This document shows, piece by piece, positions 51,701-64,000 of a stretch of 64,000 nucleotides of DNA (its first letter is position 1; every line of letters begins with the position of its first letter). Origin of the DNA: Diplosphaera chodatii. Its lineage: Eukaryota > Chlorophyta > Trebouxiophyceae > Prasiolales > Stichococcaceae. The stretch is taken from assembly GCA_032358165.1 (NCBI GenBank), contig JAALGY010000038.1, forward strand, positions 806,001 through 870,000. Direction: 5' to 3'. The notes beneath the pieces are model-generated. The model ran no database searches. It saw nothing but the letters and a program-made list of their open reading frames with translations, and was not told the origin of the DNA. The position numbers and the translations under genes were made by a program.

Positions 51701-52646
51701 TGCCTGTGAATGACGTGGTTTGCTTGGAGCTGCCGGCTGCCATGATGACTGCTTGCCATTAGCTGAGCAGTCTTGTCGTGCACCCAATCGTGCTGGCGCA
51801 GAGGTCTGGCCGCATCGCCTCTGCCGCCCATTGCAGCATGGACATGCGCTGTGGCACCTGTGTGCTTGTCAGCTGTCGCATGCCGTCTGCCATTGCCGCC
51901 ATGAGTGGTACCTTGGCAGACCTGCTGCAACGTGACATGCTCAGCGCCCGGCTGCACCGGCCTGCCGCCAGTGAAGCGCTGTGGGAATGGTGCCTGTGCT
52001 GCGGCACGCTTTGCCTGAAACGCATCTTGATGCAGCGCCAGCACTTGCAGGAGCCTGCCCAGCAGCCCAGTCCCGCCTGCGACACTGGCATGATGTGGTG
52101 TTCCCAGAATACCGATTGGCAAGGCAGACAAGCCTGTGACATCTGACTCACGCGTGCTACTTCACCTGCATGCATGCGATCGGTGGGCACCTTCAAGTGG
52201 TCACCTTGGTCTGTTGAGTTGCGAGGGTTCATTAGACCGGGGTTGCAGTGCCATTTGGTCTGCCCACACCATCCCCAATGCGAGCAGCAGTGGCTACCGC
52301 CAAATGGGTTGCAGATAGCCTGCGAGCCGTCCTGCGCTGACCATCCAGGACCGCAGCGACTGTCAGATCGCCAATTCGGGACGAACGACCCGTTCAAGCT
52401 GCGCTGTGTCAGGGCGTAAGACTGCCAGTCGTGCTGCAGCTGGCGGAACGCCTCCCGCTCCAGCGCCGGACTGTCATGTTGTTGAAGCACAATCACCGAC
52501 TGCACACTGATAATCAGCAGCAGCAACAGGAACTGCTGCTGATGACTCAGTGTCCAGATGCTGCGCCGACAAGGGCGCTGCGGCATCAACGGTGTGCGTA
52601 TCGCACGGAGTGTCGGAGGTCTGGTACCGAGTGGTCTTGCTGCCAT
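48756..52646 (-). CDS. Membrane-anchored glycosyltransferase-like protein with a hevein-type chitin-binding module
   Basis: The ATG at 52644-52646 opens a basic tail, then one membrane helix (about residues 39-54, FLLLLLIISVQSVIVL), a type II Golgi-type anchor. Residues about 97-133 form a chitin-binding type-1 (CBM18) module with six cysteines (CCSHWGWCGQTKWHC at its core). A His/Gln-rich linker follows (about 51500-52030). After WQAGQSVMDLASRAA and ALTLGFEGSNA-like sequence comes the enzyme part: QRLLVIYHYFEDSRSCPADE, RTNFAFFLR, NVHIRLVDGETAGSDTCTFH, DRYTHFALINNGMRGPFVAT, KLAGNYLSCEVGVHLQ, and EVGLSRAVLSAGYNIASSQP. These match plant and algal proteins with a 'LNSSVRGPF' core that are annotated as glycosyltransferases. 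The C-terminal exon (48756 to about 49200) has no known domain. Some middle joins (50900-51300) are uncertain. Confidence 0.65.
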
Positions 52647-53011
52647 GAGATGTGACCCGGCGCATCACAGGTGCATGTCCGTACGTCATTTGGGTGGCAA
52701 TGTCAGCTGTGAAGTGCCCATATGGCAGCGTCTCGGTGGATGTGTCCTATCTGGCTACCTAGCAAGTCGTCCCCACCGCGGCAACCCTCTGGCCGGTTTG
52801 GGGACGATCACCTTGCGCCAGCTGCCAGGCAAGTACCGCAGCGCAGGTGCCGCCAATAACGTTGCTGGCGAGAGCGTACACTGTATGACAGGTTTTGTCA
52901 GGTTCGCGCCTGTGATCAGTCAACTAAGAAAGGGTGAAGGCACCTTGTGTACTGATCGCCACCTGCACACACCACCTGACGTCAGGGACCAGACTGTACC
53001 CGCAACCCAAG
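52647..53011. promoter_or_regulatory. Divergent 5' region of the glycosyltransferase (-) and GSNOR (+) genes
   Basis: These 365 bases separate two start codons. They should hold both promoters; nothing specific was recognised. Confidence 0.4.
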
Positions 53012-55917
<2,906 letters not shown>

Positions 55918-56462
55918 ATGCACAGTGATGCGCTACGCCTCGGGCTGCAGGCCTGATGCCGCCGCCGCTCAGATGTCGTGAGCAATGCCTCCATGCCATG
56001 ATCAGCGTCAGCCACGTGCTCTTGGTCATACATCAGCGTACGCGGCGTCTTACAAGGTTCAAGCAGTAAGATGGCGTCACATTTGATGCACTGTGCAGCG
56101 ATGTAGCAGGTCCACACACTGCAGAAGTCGTTGCAGTCCCTGATCATCTGACTCAGCTGCTGATCCAGAAGACGAAGTGTGCCAGGAGTGGCGGATACCA
56201 GTCACTACGGTGTCAAGGATTCTTACCCCAGGGGTGTGGCCTACTGTCAGTTGTTCAGGGGCATGACATCTCGGGGGATCTATGGTGCTGGCGCCTCCTC
56301 GTGGGCATTGTCTTGCACTACTCTGGGCTGCGGTCTCACATCAGCGCGCCAGGGTACAGTGTGATCTCGCCGCAAGGGGTCTGCTGTTCCGCCACGAGGT
56401 AGCGGTTGGCTGTGGAGCCTGCAGCGGGCCAGGGTACTGCTTGTCGAGCACATCACACGTGG
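55918..56462. other. Convergent 3' intergenic stretch between GSNOR and RAD21
   Basis: These 545 bases between two stop codons probably hold two 3' UTRs. If RAD21 has a further C-terminal exon it would be here, but none was recognised. Confidence 0.35.
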
Positions 56463-59400
56463 TCAGCTGTGTGCAGACTGCCAGACCATCCCTTTGCCAA
56501 TCTGGTCGTTGTCAGGCATGGTGCCATACACACGTTGGGTGATAGGGTCGGGGGCATGTACAGCAGCCTCTGTACAAGATAGCACAAGGGACTCACTGCA
56601 GATCTGGTAGAGCAAGCGAGCGGCCTCCAGTCGTGACAGCCCAGCCGCCACCGCACTCAGGCGCAGGCTTGGTGTGTCGGGTGGCACGGTTTCCTGCTTT
56701 TCGAACTCCTGCTGCAACACCCTGCGACGATCAACTACATGTAACGCCACTGAGTGCAGTGCAACTGCAAAGCGGGAACAGCCTTCCTTTGCATGGCATG
56801 CGCTAGAGTAGCATTCTGCCAACAAAGCTGACGACAGTCTCAGCGATGACAGTTCACACGGAGAGGCGAGCGGTTGGGATGTGCGTGTGTGACGACAACT
56901 GGGTGTAACAAATCTCCGGCAGCAAACCCGGTGTAATTCTGGGATCCCAGGTGCTGGGCATTGCAGCACGCACTGCAGCATGCGCAGGGTGTTGCGGGAC
57001 AGGGAGGCGCTGGGCGTGAGCTGCGTGCTGGCGCCGGTGCCCCGCCCCGAGTCCACCGCCAGCTGGAACTGCGTCAGGCCCTCCTCGCCATCCTGCAACA
57101 GCACACCGATGAACATGATCAGGTGTGCACTTGCAGTGAGCTGACTAAACACTACACCTTCGAATGATGCCGCACAACCCCTGCACGTGTCCCATGTACG
57201 GAGGCCCTCGTTGCCTTCACTGCAGTAAAAGTGTGGCGACGCATGCAGGGATGGCCCCCCACTTCGGGGATGGGGGTATTGCTCATGTACCCCCACGCAG
57301 GTGTGAACCAGCTCGACGAAGCCAGCCGATCACTGCCGACATCACCAGGCTGGGTGCACTCGAAGTCCTGCTGCACCTCGGGGTCGGGCAGCGGGGGCAG
57401 CTCGTCCTCGTGCACGGTGGGCAGCAGGTCCTCGGGGCGCGTGCCGGCGGGGCCCCCCGCGTCCTCCTGCAGCTCCGCGGACCCCGCTCGGGAGCGCGGC
57501 GTCGACCTGCGGCAGCGGCAGCAACCACCGTGAGGCCACCATGCTCCTGAGTGTCGTACGACAAGCACCATTGATGCGTCCTGGTGTGATCAGGGTTGTG
57601 CTGAGCGGCAAGAGCGGCTCATGAGCATTCCTGACGACATGTGGTAGCTAACCTGTCCGACAGGGCAGGGAGCGATTCCTGTCCCGCCGTCCGCGAGCGC
57701 CGCCGCCTGTTGAGGCCGGTGCCAGGAGCTGCAAGACGCGGGCTGTGTGGTCAGCTGACGCAACAGAGCAGACCTGGTGCGCCATGGTCGACACATGCTC
57801 TCAGCATTACCATGCCCAGGCAATCCATTTATCAACCATCTAAACACACCTGCATGTGTGTGATAAAGAGGAGCAGCGGCGCACCTGTTGCATTGCTGGA
57901 AGGCGTGAGGCCGGTCCGCAGCAGGTCCACGCCGGTCGCCGGCGAGTTCAGCGCCGCCCGCAGCCTGCGTAGGTGCCCGACTGAAGCATTCAGGCAGATG
58001 AACACCACACAGGCAAGGAGTCTGGTGTGCCAGTGGCACGTGTGTTGCTTTTGTTGTGGCACACCCTATGCTGCGCAGCTATCCTGCGCACCGCTCGATT
58101 TGCAGGTCGCCGACCAGCGGCTCCTCCACATCTGGGGGCTCGGGTGCGTCCGGCATCGGCAGGTCGTCCGCCTGCGCCCAGTCCAGCTGCGGAGGGCTGC
58201 CCGGCGCCAGCTCTGCATCACCAAGTGACCCCCTGCTTGTCCTCCGTTTTTGCTTCATTCTGCAGGAGCTTTCTGAGACCCAGAACAACCTTTCCATGCA
58301 ACTGACTGCAGGATACATCACGGCCCAAGACAGCGTGCGCAGGTACAAAGTGCCGTAAAATCAGTGAACAACACCAACATCAGAAGCATGCTACCTTCAG
58401 GCTTTTCTTGACTGATGGTGGGCGCAGCAGGCCTGAGTGGCATCTCCAGCACCAGGCCGGTGCGGAAAACATCCAGCAGCGGCGCTGCGCATGCCCCTGC
58501 GATTCGAAGCACTTCACATGGTGCCTATCCACATCAGCACGGTGAGCCATCGGGGTCACTTACGGTCCATTGCAGCGTGACAGTTGCTCCAACACTGATG
58601 GGCTTTACATGAGAGCGTTGCAGAAGCACCGCTCAGGCTCATCGGCAGGCCCTGCAGCGCGGCTGATGTGCGGCCAGCAGCTGCACGCTCGCGGCGGGGC
58701 GTCTTGGCGGGCCGCTCCGTGAGCAGGTCGCTGCGCTCGACAGTCCACTCCCGGAACACCTGCACCAGCATGACGGCCAGTCAAGCAGCGTGCTGCCCAT
58801 TTCCCATTGGTAGGGTGCTGCCATCAGTCGCTGCTTGACCCTCGGTCCCGTCAATGGCCCGGCTGCACAACCCTGCTGCATTTACTGCGCAGGTGTAGGC
58901 TTTCTGTCACCTATGCACGCATAGTCAGGTACAGTCAGCAGCGCAGGTAGGCTTGGCCCACTGTGCACCTTGCTGGGGACCTGCATCGCGTCGGTCCTGT
59001 CGATCACAAGGTTGCTGAAGCGCTTGCGCTCGGCAGCATCCCGCCGCTTCTTCTGCCGCTGCTCCGCCTTGTCCTCCAGCTACACAACAGCAGATGTGTA
59101 TTCAATGACACCCTTAGCGGCGCGGCCTGAGATGCTGAACGTCATGATGTTGTGCTCACACATGAGCTTCGTCACAAGCGGGTGATGTGCTCACAACAAG
59201 CCATCAGCGGGAAAGCAACGCAACCTGTGGGGTGCCAGGCATGATCTCCTGCTGCTCCTGTGCCAGCTGTAGTGTACGCTGCAGGTCCTCGCCTGTAGTC
59301 CCGTAGGTAGATGCATTTGCATGTCTTGCATATAACAAGATCACGATGCCACTTCTGTCCCCCCAGAGCCAGAGTTCTCTGCTGTCTCAGCTGCACGAAG

Positions 59401-61400
59401 CATCGCACCTCCGCATCGTCTGTCAGTGCACCTGCTTTGGTGTTCTGCTGCACAGGCGACGGCAGGGCTGCTGCTGGTGATGGGGCCGCATCTAGGATGG
59501 GAGGGGCATCCTCCAGGTCTGGCATCGGAGGCATGTCCAAGTCCATGTCCACCTATGTGACACACACAGAGTGTTAGATCTGCAGCAGTTATCTTATCTG
59601 GGAAGTGGAGTGTAGAAGCACATGGCTCTGCATTCAGATGGCGCTAGCTAATGGCATGAATGACACTTGCAGCGCACATGCGGCACAACCCACCTGCTCG
59701 AATGTCTCAGGCTGGCCCAGCAGGTCTGCGTGCTCGAAGACCTCATCTGCAGCCCTGCATGTGCACAGAAGCTCAGCTGCTCTTCTTATCCTCTGTAGCA
59801 AGTGTGCAAACTGACAAACTGCAGCAGGCACATCAGTATAGCGCGCTTTCAGCAGCACACAGCTGCCAAGGGCGCGGGTCATGGCACACCAGGGCACCAA
59901 GGAGCATCCACCCAGCAGCAGGACCCGCTGCTGCGCTGCCCAACTTACAACAAGCCCCTTGCTCCGCGGGCTCACAGGTGGAAGGGCGCGGGGTCGGGGG
60001 GCAGCTGGTGGCGGGGTGCCGGGCCCTGGCCCGCAGATAGCAGCGCATCGCCCGGCAGCCCGGACTCCTCGCCCTCCTCCCCCGTGCCCCGCACCATGAA
60101 CACGTCCGACCCCAGCTGCACACACAGCCACGTGTCAGGCGGCCAGGCAATCTCATCCGTTACAGACGCCACTCCCAAGCTCAGACCTTCAATTGCATAT
60201 GCTGTGCATCGCAGCAGCAATGTTGCTGTGGCACTAGATCTGCTGTCATCGACTGATGTCGCCGGTGGCATGTGGCGCAGCATCCACCATTGGCAGCGTA
60301 ACAGCTGTACAGGTGGCAACATGGCAGGTACCCACCGTGATGTCCGCGTCAAAGGGGGACTCCAGTAATGGCAGGTCCAGCTGCACGTCCACTGCCTCGT
60401 CCGCCTCCAGCATTGTGATGGCCTCCGCCCTGCGTGCATGTCACCAACAAGCCAAGATTCAACAGCAGTGACCGCCTTGGCAGACGAGCTTGACACAATG
60501 CCTCAAGCCTTGTCTCAGTTTCTGGCAGGTCCACGATGTGATGCACAAACCAAATCGCGGCTTTCCTTGTACTGTGCTTGCCACACCTGCCAGTGGCTTT
60601 GCGCCTCTGCAGCAGCGTGTTGGCGCCAGTGGTATCATGCACAGCCCCCACGGTGTTGATCTTCTTCTGCAGTGCATCCAGCCCTGAGTGAGTCAATCAT
60701 GCGCCTATCTTGACCGATTGTACCACTGCTTGGGAAAGCAGTGCCAGCACGCACGCTTGTGGTAAGCACATGTTACATCTAATGCATCCACCAGCGCTGC
60801 ATAGGGGACACGTGTCGTACCATGACCTCCTTGCAGTCTTCCAATAGGAAGTGCGTCTGACGGGAGTAGATGATGACGATGCCGCCCATCAGGATGCTCT
60901 GGAGCCGCAGCGCCTGAGGCACCTCAGGCTGCATGATGTTGTTGCTGCAGCAATGAGCACCAGCATATTTCATTGTTATAATCTCGGTGGGATGTGAAAA
61001 TAGAGCAGGAGCAACAGGCGCTTGCCGGGAAAACCACTTGCCGTCCACCAACAGACTTCACATCATCCTGATGCCAAGCCAAAGCGTTGCACATACCAAG
61101 TTTTGCAGACCGACCCTCACCAGACTTGCACGACGTTTACACCAGCCAGCTTGCTGCGCACCAACTTCCGGCCATGCGCCGCGATCCTACACAGGAGCTG
61201 TTCAGGTCAATCCGCTAATCGTTGACAATGGACCATTTGAGTTGTGCTCTGAGCACGGACAGGCTGCAGCTGACACGTTGTCCCACATGCGGAAGAGGTG
61301 CACAGCGCTCCATACACGCATAAAACTTGAAACAAACAGAGTTTTACCAGACTTGGCCGAGGGGCGACTTCTTGCCAAGCAACTCTGTCGAGTAGAACAT
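56463..61400 (-). CDS. RAD21: Cohesin alpha-kleisin, RAD21/SCC1-like
   Basis: Kleisin that closes the cohesin ring between SMC3 (N-terminus) and SMC1 (C-terminus). Exon 1 (from the ATG at 61398-61400) reads MFYSTELLGKKSPLGQVW, then IAAHGRKLVRSKLAGVNV, then NIMQPEVPQALRLQSILMGG and IVIIYSRQTHFLLEDCKEVM, the kleisin N-terminal domain. The middle is acidic and disordered (EAITMLEADEAVDVQLDLPL), with later MPPMPDLEDAPPILDAAPSP and the basic KAEQRQKKRRDAAERKRFSN running into LVIDRTDAMQ. KTPRRERAAAGR and LLPTVHEDELPPLPDPEVQ follow. The C-terminal winged helix is SLSRNTLRMLQ then SLRLSAVAAGLSRLEAARLL, ending YQIC. The last 35 codons to the stop at 56463 are the least certain. A meiotic REC8 identity cannot be excluded. 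The gene has many short introns. Confidence 0.82.
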
Positions 61401-62214
61401 GGGAACAAAGTGAGAGTTCGACCCACAGCGCTGCACAGCTTGGTGTGACAGTCAGTCAGCCCTGCCTGCTGCACATAGATCGACCAGATGAGCTAAGAAA
61501 CGGGCTTGACGCTACGCTCGATTCTGCTGGTCCGCTTCCAGCTGACGAGTGCCGGAGTGGTATCTTCTGGGCAGATTGCAGATGATATCTGGGTGTGCGT
61601 GACGTGCGTGCTGACCGCCTCAAATTGTAACGATGGCTGTTGCACTACCTTCTTTATCCCCCGCCTGATAATCCGCCTAAGTTTCCCATTCGTCACCGAT
61701 GTCGTTGGAGGCAAGTGGCACGGCGCCGCATGCAACATGGCTCATATATGTGGTTGTACTTATACATCTAAAAGACTTGGAGATGCAAATTTACATCACT
61801 CGCTCTAATAGGTATCAAAAGCAGACCTCCAGGCGTGTCAAAGCAAATGAGACCCGCCGCTTTCTGCTCTCAGAACATGCAACACAATCAGGTGCACATC
61901 AGCCAAGCTGTTGGGTGACTGCTGATGCGGTGCATATGCGTTTTCAGCCATGATACTGCCACAAAGATATGCCCCACACACGCTGCTGATCTGACACCGG
62001 AAGCCCTGTATGGTGTACGGTACGCTCGGTCCACCTGTGCAGCAGCTCAACATTGGACGAAGGCTGGTTGAAGCCCTGGTTGCATACTGCTGTTGGCGAC
62101 ACATGCGCTCTCATGAGACTGCGTGTGCTATGCACCTGCGTGCACTGCACGGTTGCCTCTTCATCAGGCTGTTCTGCAAACTGATGTTGGTGCGGCTTTG
62201 CTGTGGTGTTGCAC
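61401..62214. other. Tandem gap between the RING-H2 gene and RAD21
   Basis: These 814 bases should hold the 3' UTR of the RING-H2 gene and the RAD21 promoter. No coding segment with conserved sequence was found on either strand. Confidence 0.4.
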
Positions 62215-63820
62215 CTAGCTTTCAAGCATCAGCTCCTGTTGGCAGAGCGGGCATGTCGCCTTGATGGCGAGCCACTCGTCCAGACAGTCCTGCACACCGT
62301 CTGCCGCGTCACATCACCGTGCTCTTACATGCTCGACACATGAGTGCTTGAGTGCAGAGCACATGCAGAGGAAGGCAGTGCCGGTTGTCTCACCTTGTGA
62401 TGTACATGGGTGCACTGCGCACAAGCAACAGGACCATCAGCACTGTAGCAAGGGCCCCCAGGCAACCCTCGGCAGCATGTCACCCCAGTAACACGCCATG
62501 CAGGGCCTGTTGCTGCAGTGTGTGCAGAAGCTTACCGGCATGCTACGCAGGCAATCGCCCACAGCAAAGCTGCACAAGCAGATGGAGCAGCTGTTTGCCA
62601 GCAGCTCGACGCCAGTGGCATCAAGCGTGTGGCACTCCAGCCGCTCGATCTGCGCAGATGTTGCACCAAGCACCTTGGGCTGCAACTGCAGGAGTGGCCT
62701 GCGGTTGCCATCCTGCCGCCTGCCTGCGCACGCACCCAGGGGCTCCTGAGACCTTTTACAGACCCCTTGGGCACAAACATGGTGCAATACAACACAGGGC
62801 GGCAAGCGTGATGAACAAATGCAGCAGTCTTCCTGCCAGTGGGTGCTTGGGCGCCAAGCTTCGTGGGGCGTGCCTGTGTGTAGGCTGTGCAGCAGGTCGC
62901 GTGCTACAGCAGCCGCGGCTTCTGCCCGATCATCTGCACGGGTGATGATTAGCGGCAGTGCCTCTGTCGCCTCCCAACCGCTCAGCACACGCTCGGCCAG
63001 CTCCACGTGCATCAGCGCGGTGTTGAGCAGTGATACTGCCTGCTGCACCATGCTGTCCTGCAGTGCCAGGTGGCTACTTAGGATGCAAGGGAGTCTGCAC
63101 ACTCACAGCATACCTGATTGCTGCTAGATACAGTGCAGATGCAACAGGTGCAGCTGTGGTTGCCGAGCAGGCAGTGACGGGAGTGTGTGCCAAATAGCAC
63201 ACCATTGCTGAGTAGCCGGCCAGCTGCGGTTCAGCGGCAAGCAGGCACCGCAGCGCGCGCATCTGGCTTGCCCGCAGCCGCAGCTGCCGCCGTCGCAGCG
63301 ATGCGGTGGCAGTCACGTTGTCTGTGTAGGTCTGGCGGATGGCAGCAGTCCTGCTGTCGATCACATGCAGCGGGTGTGCAGGTATTTGGCGAGCTGCTGT
63401 GGTGGCAGCATGCGCATCTGCCATAATGTCCTGATGCAAGCGGCTGGGAGCAGCTGGCTCCGCTCCGAGCGCCAGAATGGCCGCGCTGCTGGCGCTGCCT
63501 CCGATGCCTGACCGAGGTTCATTAGCCTGGGTGATGGCTGCAGCTGTGCGCAAGACCGCCTCTGCTCGGTCTGCTGGTACCTGCCCCGCGGGGCGGCCAG
63601 CAGTTTGGCCGTATGTGGCCCTGGAAAGTCCCACTTCATCGAGCTCCAGTGCTTCACGCAGCGCCGCTCTCGCGTGATCATGCTGGTCTTCAGCAGCGCG
63701 CTGCAGGAGTTGCACCTCCGACGTCAGCGCATTTGCTCTGTTGATTGCAACATGCGCGCGGTCGATCACTGCCCGGATACGTTCAGCGGTCAGTGGGCTT
63801 GTGCCCTCGTCAGCGTCCAT
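62215..63820 (-). CDS. RING-H2 finger protein, probable E3 ubiquitin ligase
   Basis: The N-terminal part (from MDADEGTSPLTAERIRAVID) is a long Ala-rich helical region with no known domain: INRANALTSEVQLLQRAAED, ATASLRRRQLRLRASQMRAL. A second exon (from about 63080) continues SSHLALQDSMVQQAVSLLNT and RADDRAEAAAAVARDLLHSL. The C-terminal RING-H2 is built from three exons: ANSCSICLCSFAVGDCLRSM, then the microexon CTHVHHK, then DCLDEWLAIKATCPLCQQEL. This gives the full C-x2-C, C-x-H-x2-H-x2-C, C-x2-C ligand set of RING-H2. The stop is at 62215-62217. No membrane segment is evident. Upstream in-frame ATGs exist, but the acidic start at 63818-63820 looks most natural. It resembles plant BTL/ATL-type ligases only in the finger. 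Confidence 0.78.
62394..62414 (-). other. 21-base microexon of the RING-H2 gene
   Basis: It encodes CTHVHHK and supplies three of the eight zinc ligands. It is flanked by an acceptor (GCGCAG) and a donor (GTGAGA). The exon before it ends LRSMP/GTAAGC and the exon after begins GTGCAG/DCLDEWL, all in phase 0. Confidence 0.8.
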
Positions 63821-64000
63821 TGTATGTGCGAGGTTCACGGCGGCATGCGTCGTGTAAAGGCTTGCATGCGCCCTTGCGGTGTGCGCACACAATGACAATG
63901 CAGCTGCTCAAGGCACCAACTCTTGTCGCTGATGATCAATGTGTGAACGCTGCTGAAACGCCTCTTGACTGGGCACTAATCAACTGCTGCGTGTTGGACC

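Noticed and set aside
51759..52160. Continuation of the chitin-binding exon frame through 51759
   Set aside because: A donor at the end of the CBM18 exon and a different frame (His/Gln-rich) downstream fit the glycosyltransferase gene better; the read-through becomes Ser/Arg-rich noise.

Overview
The window is nuclear DNA from a photosynthetic eukaryote, most likely a green alga. It is moderately GC-rich and gene-dense, with about 24 genes in 64 kb. Nearly every gene is cut by short GT-AG introns of roughly 70 to 400 bases, and several genes carry organelle-targeting presequences. A GSNOR, a malate dehydrogenase with a probable plastid presequence, a DUF151 nuclease with a UVR-like tail and a heme-oxygenase-like protein with a plastid-type presequence fit the plant lineage. 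A trebouxiophyte is my guess from gene style only. No mobile element, CRISPR array, rRNA or convincing tRNA was seen. Coding regions below were rebuilt by joining open segments at GT-AG (twice GC-AG) borders that keep frame and conserved family sequence. All exon joins are inference without transcript data.

Layout. 1-10.6 kb: the 5' part of a membrane-anchored protein (-), ribulose-phosphate 3-epimerase (-), a Bet1-like SNARE (+), a two-WW-domain nuclear protein (-) and an SAP30BP/HCNGP protein (+). 10.8-19 kb: a proteostasis block of intronless RPT6 (-), mitochondrial CLPX (+) head-to-head with it, and the proteasome deubiquitinase UCH37 (-), followed by a poorly resolved plus-strand gene. 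19.3-25.2 kb: a TraB-domain protein (+), a twin-CX9C MIC19-like protein (-) and a heme-oxygenase-like plastid protein (-). 25.4-36.2 kb: SNAPC3/SRD2 (+), a bifunctional nuclease (-) and the DEAH helicase PRP43/DHX15 (+). 36.5-48.6 kb: malate dehydrogenase (+), a class II histone deacetylase (+), a mitochondrial carrier (-) and an RraA-like protein (+). 48.7-64 kb: a membrane-anchored glycosyltransferase with a hevein-type chitin-binding module (-), GSNOR/ADH5 (+), an alpha-kleisin RAD21 (-) and a RING-H2 protein (-).

Most neighbours alternate in strand, giving convergent 3' ends 190-690 bases apart and divergent 5' ends 290-760 bases apart. The genes are mainly housekeeping and do not form an operon-like system. 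The closest to a functional neighbourhood is RPT6-CLPX-UCH37 (protein turnover). The least ordinary items are the chitin-binding/glycosyltransferase fusion, the His-rich histone deacetylase tail, the heme-oxygenase-like protein without a recognisable haem-ligand helix, a 21-base microexon that carries RING zinc ligands, and two GC-AG introns.
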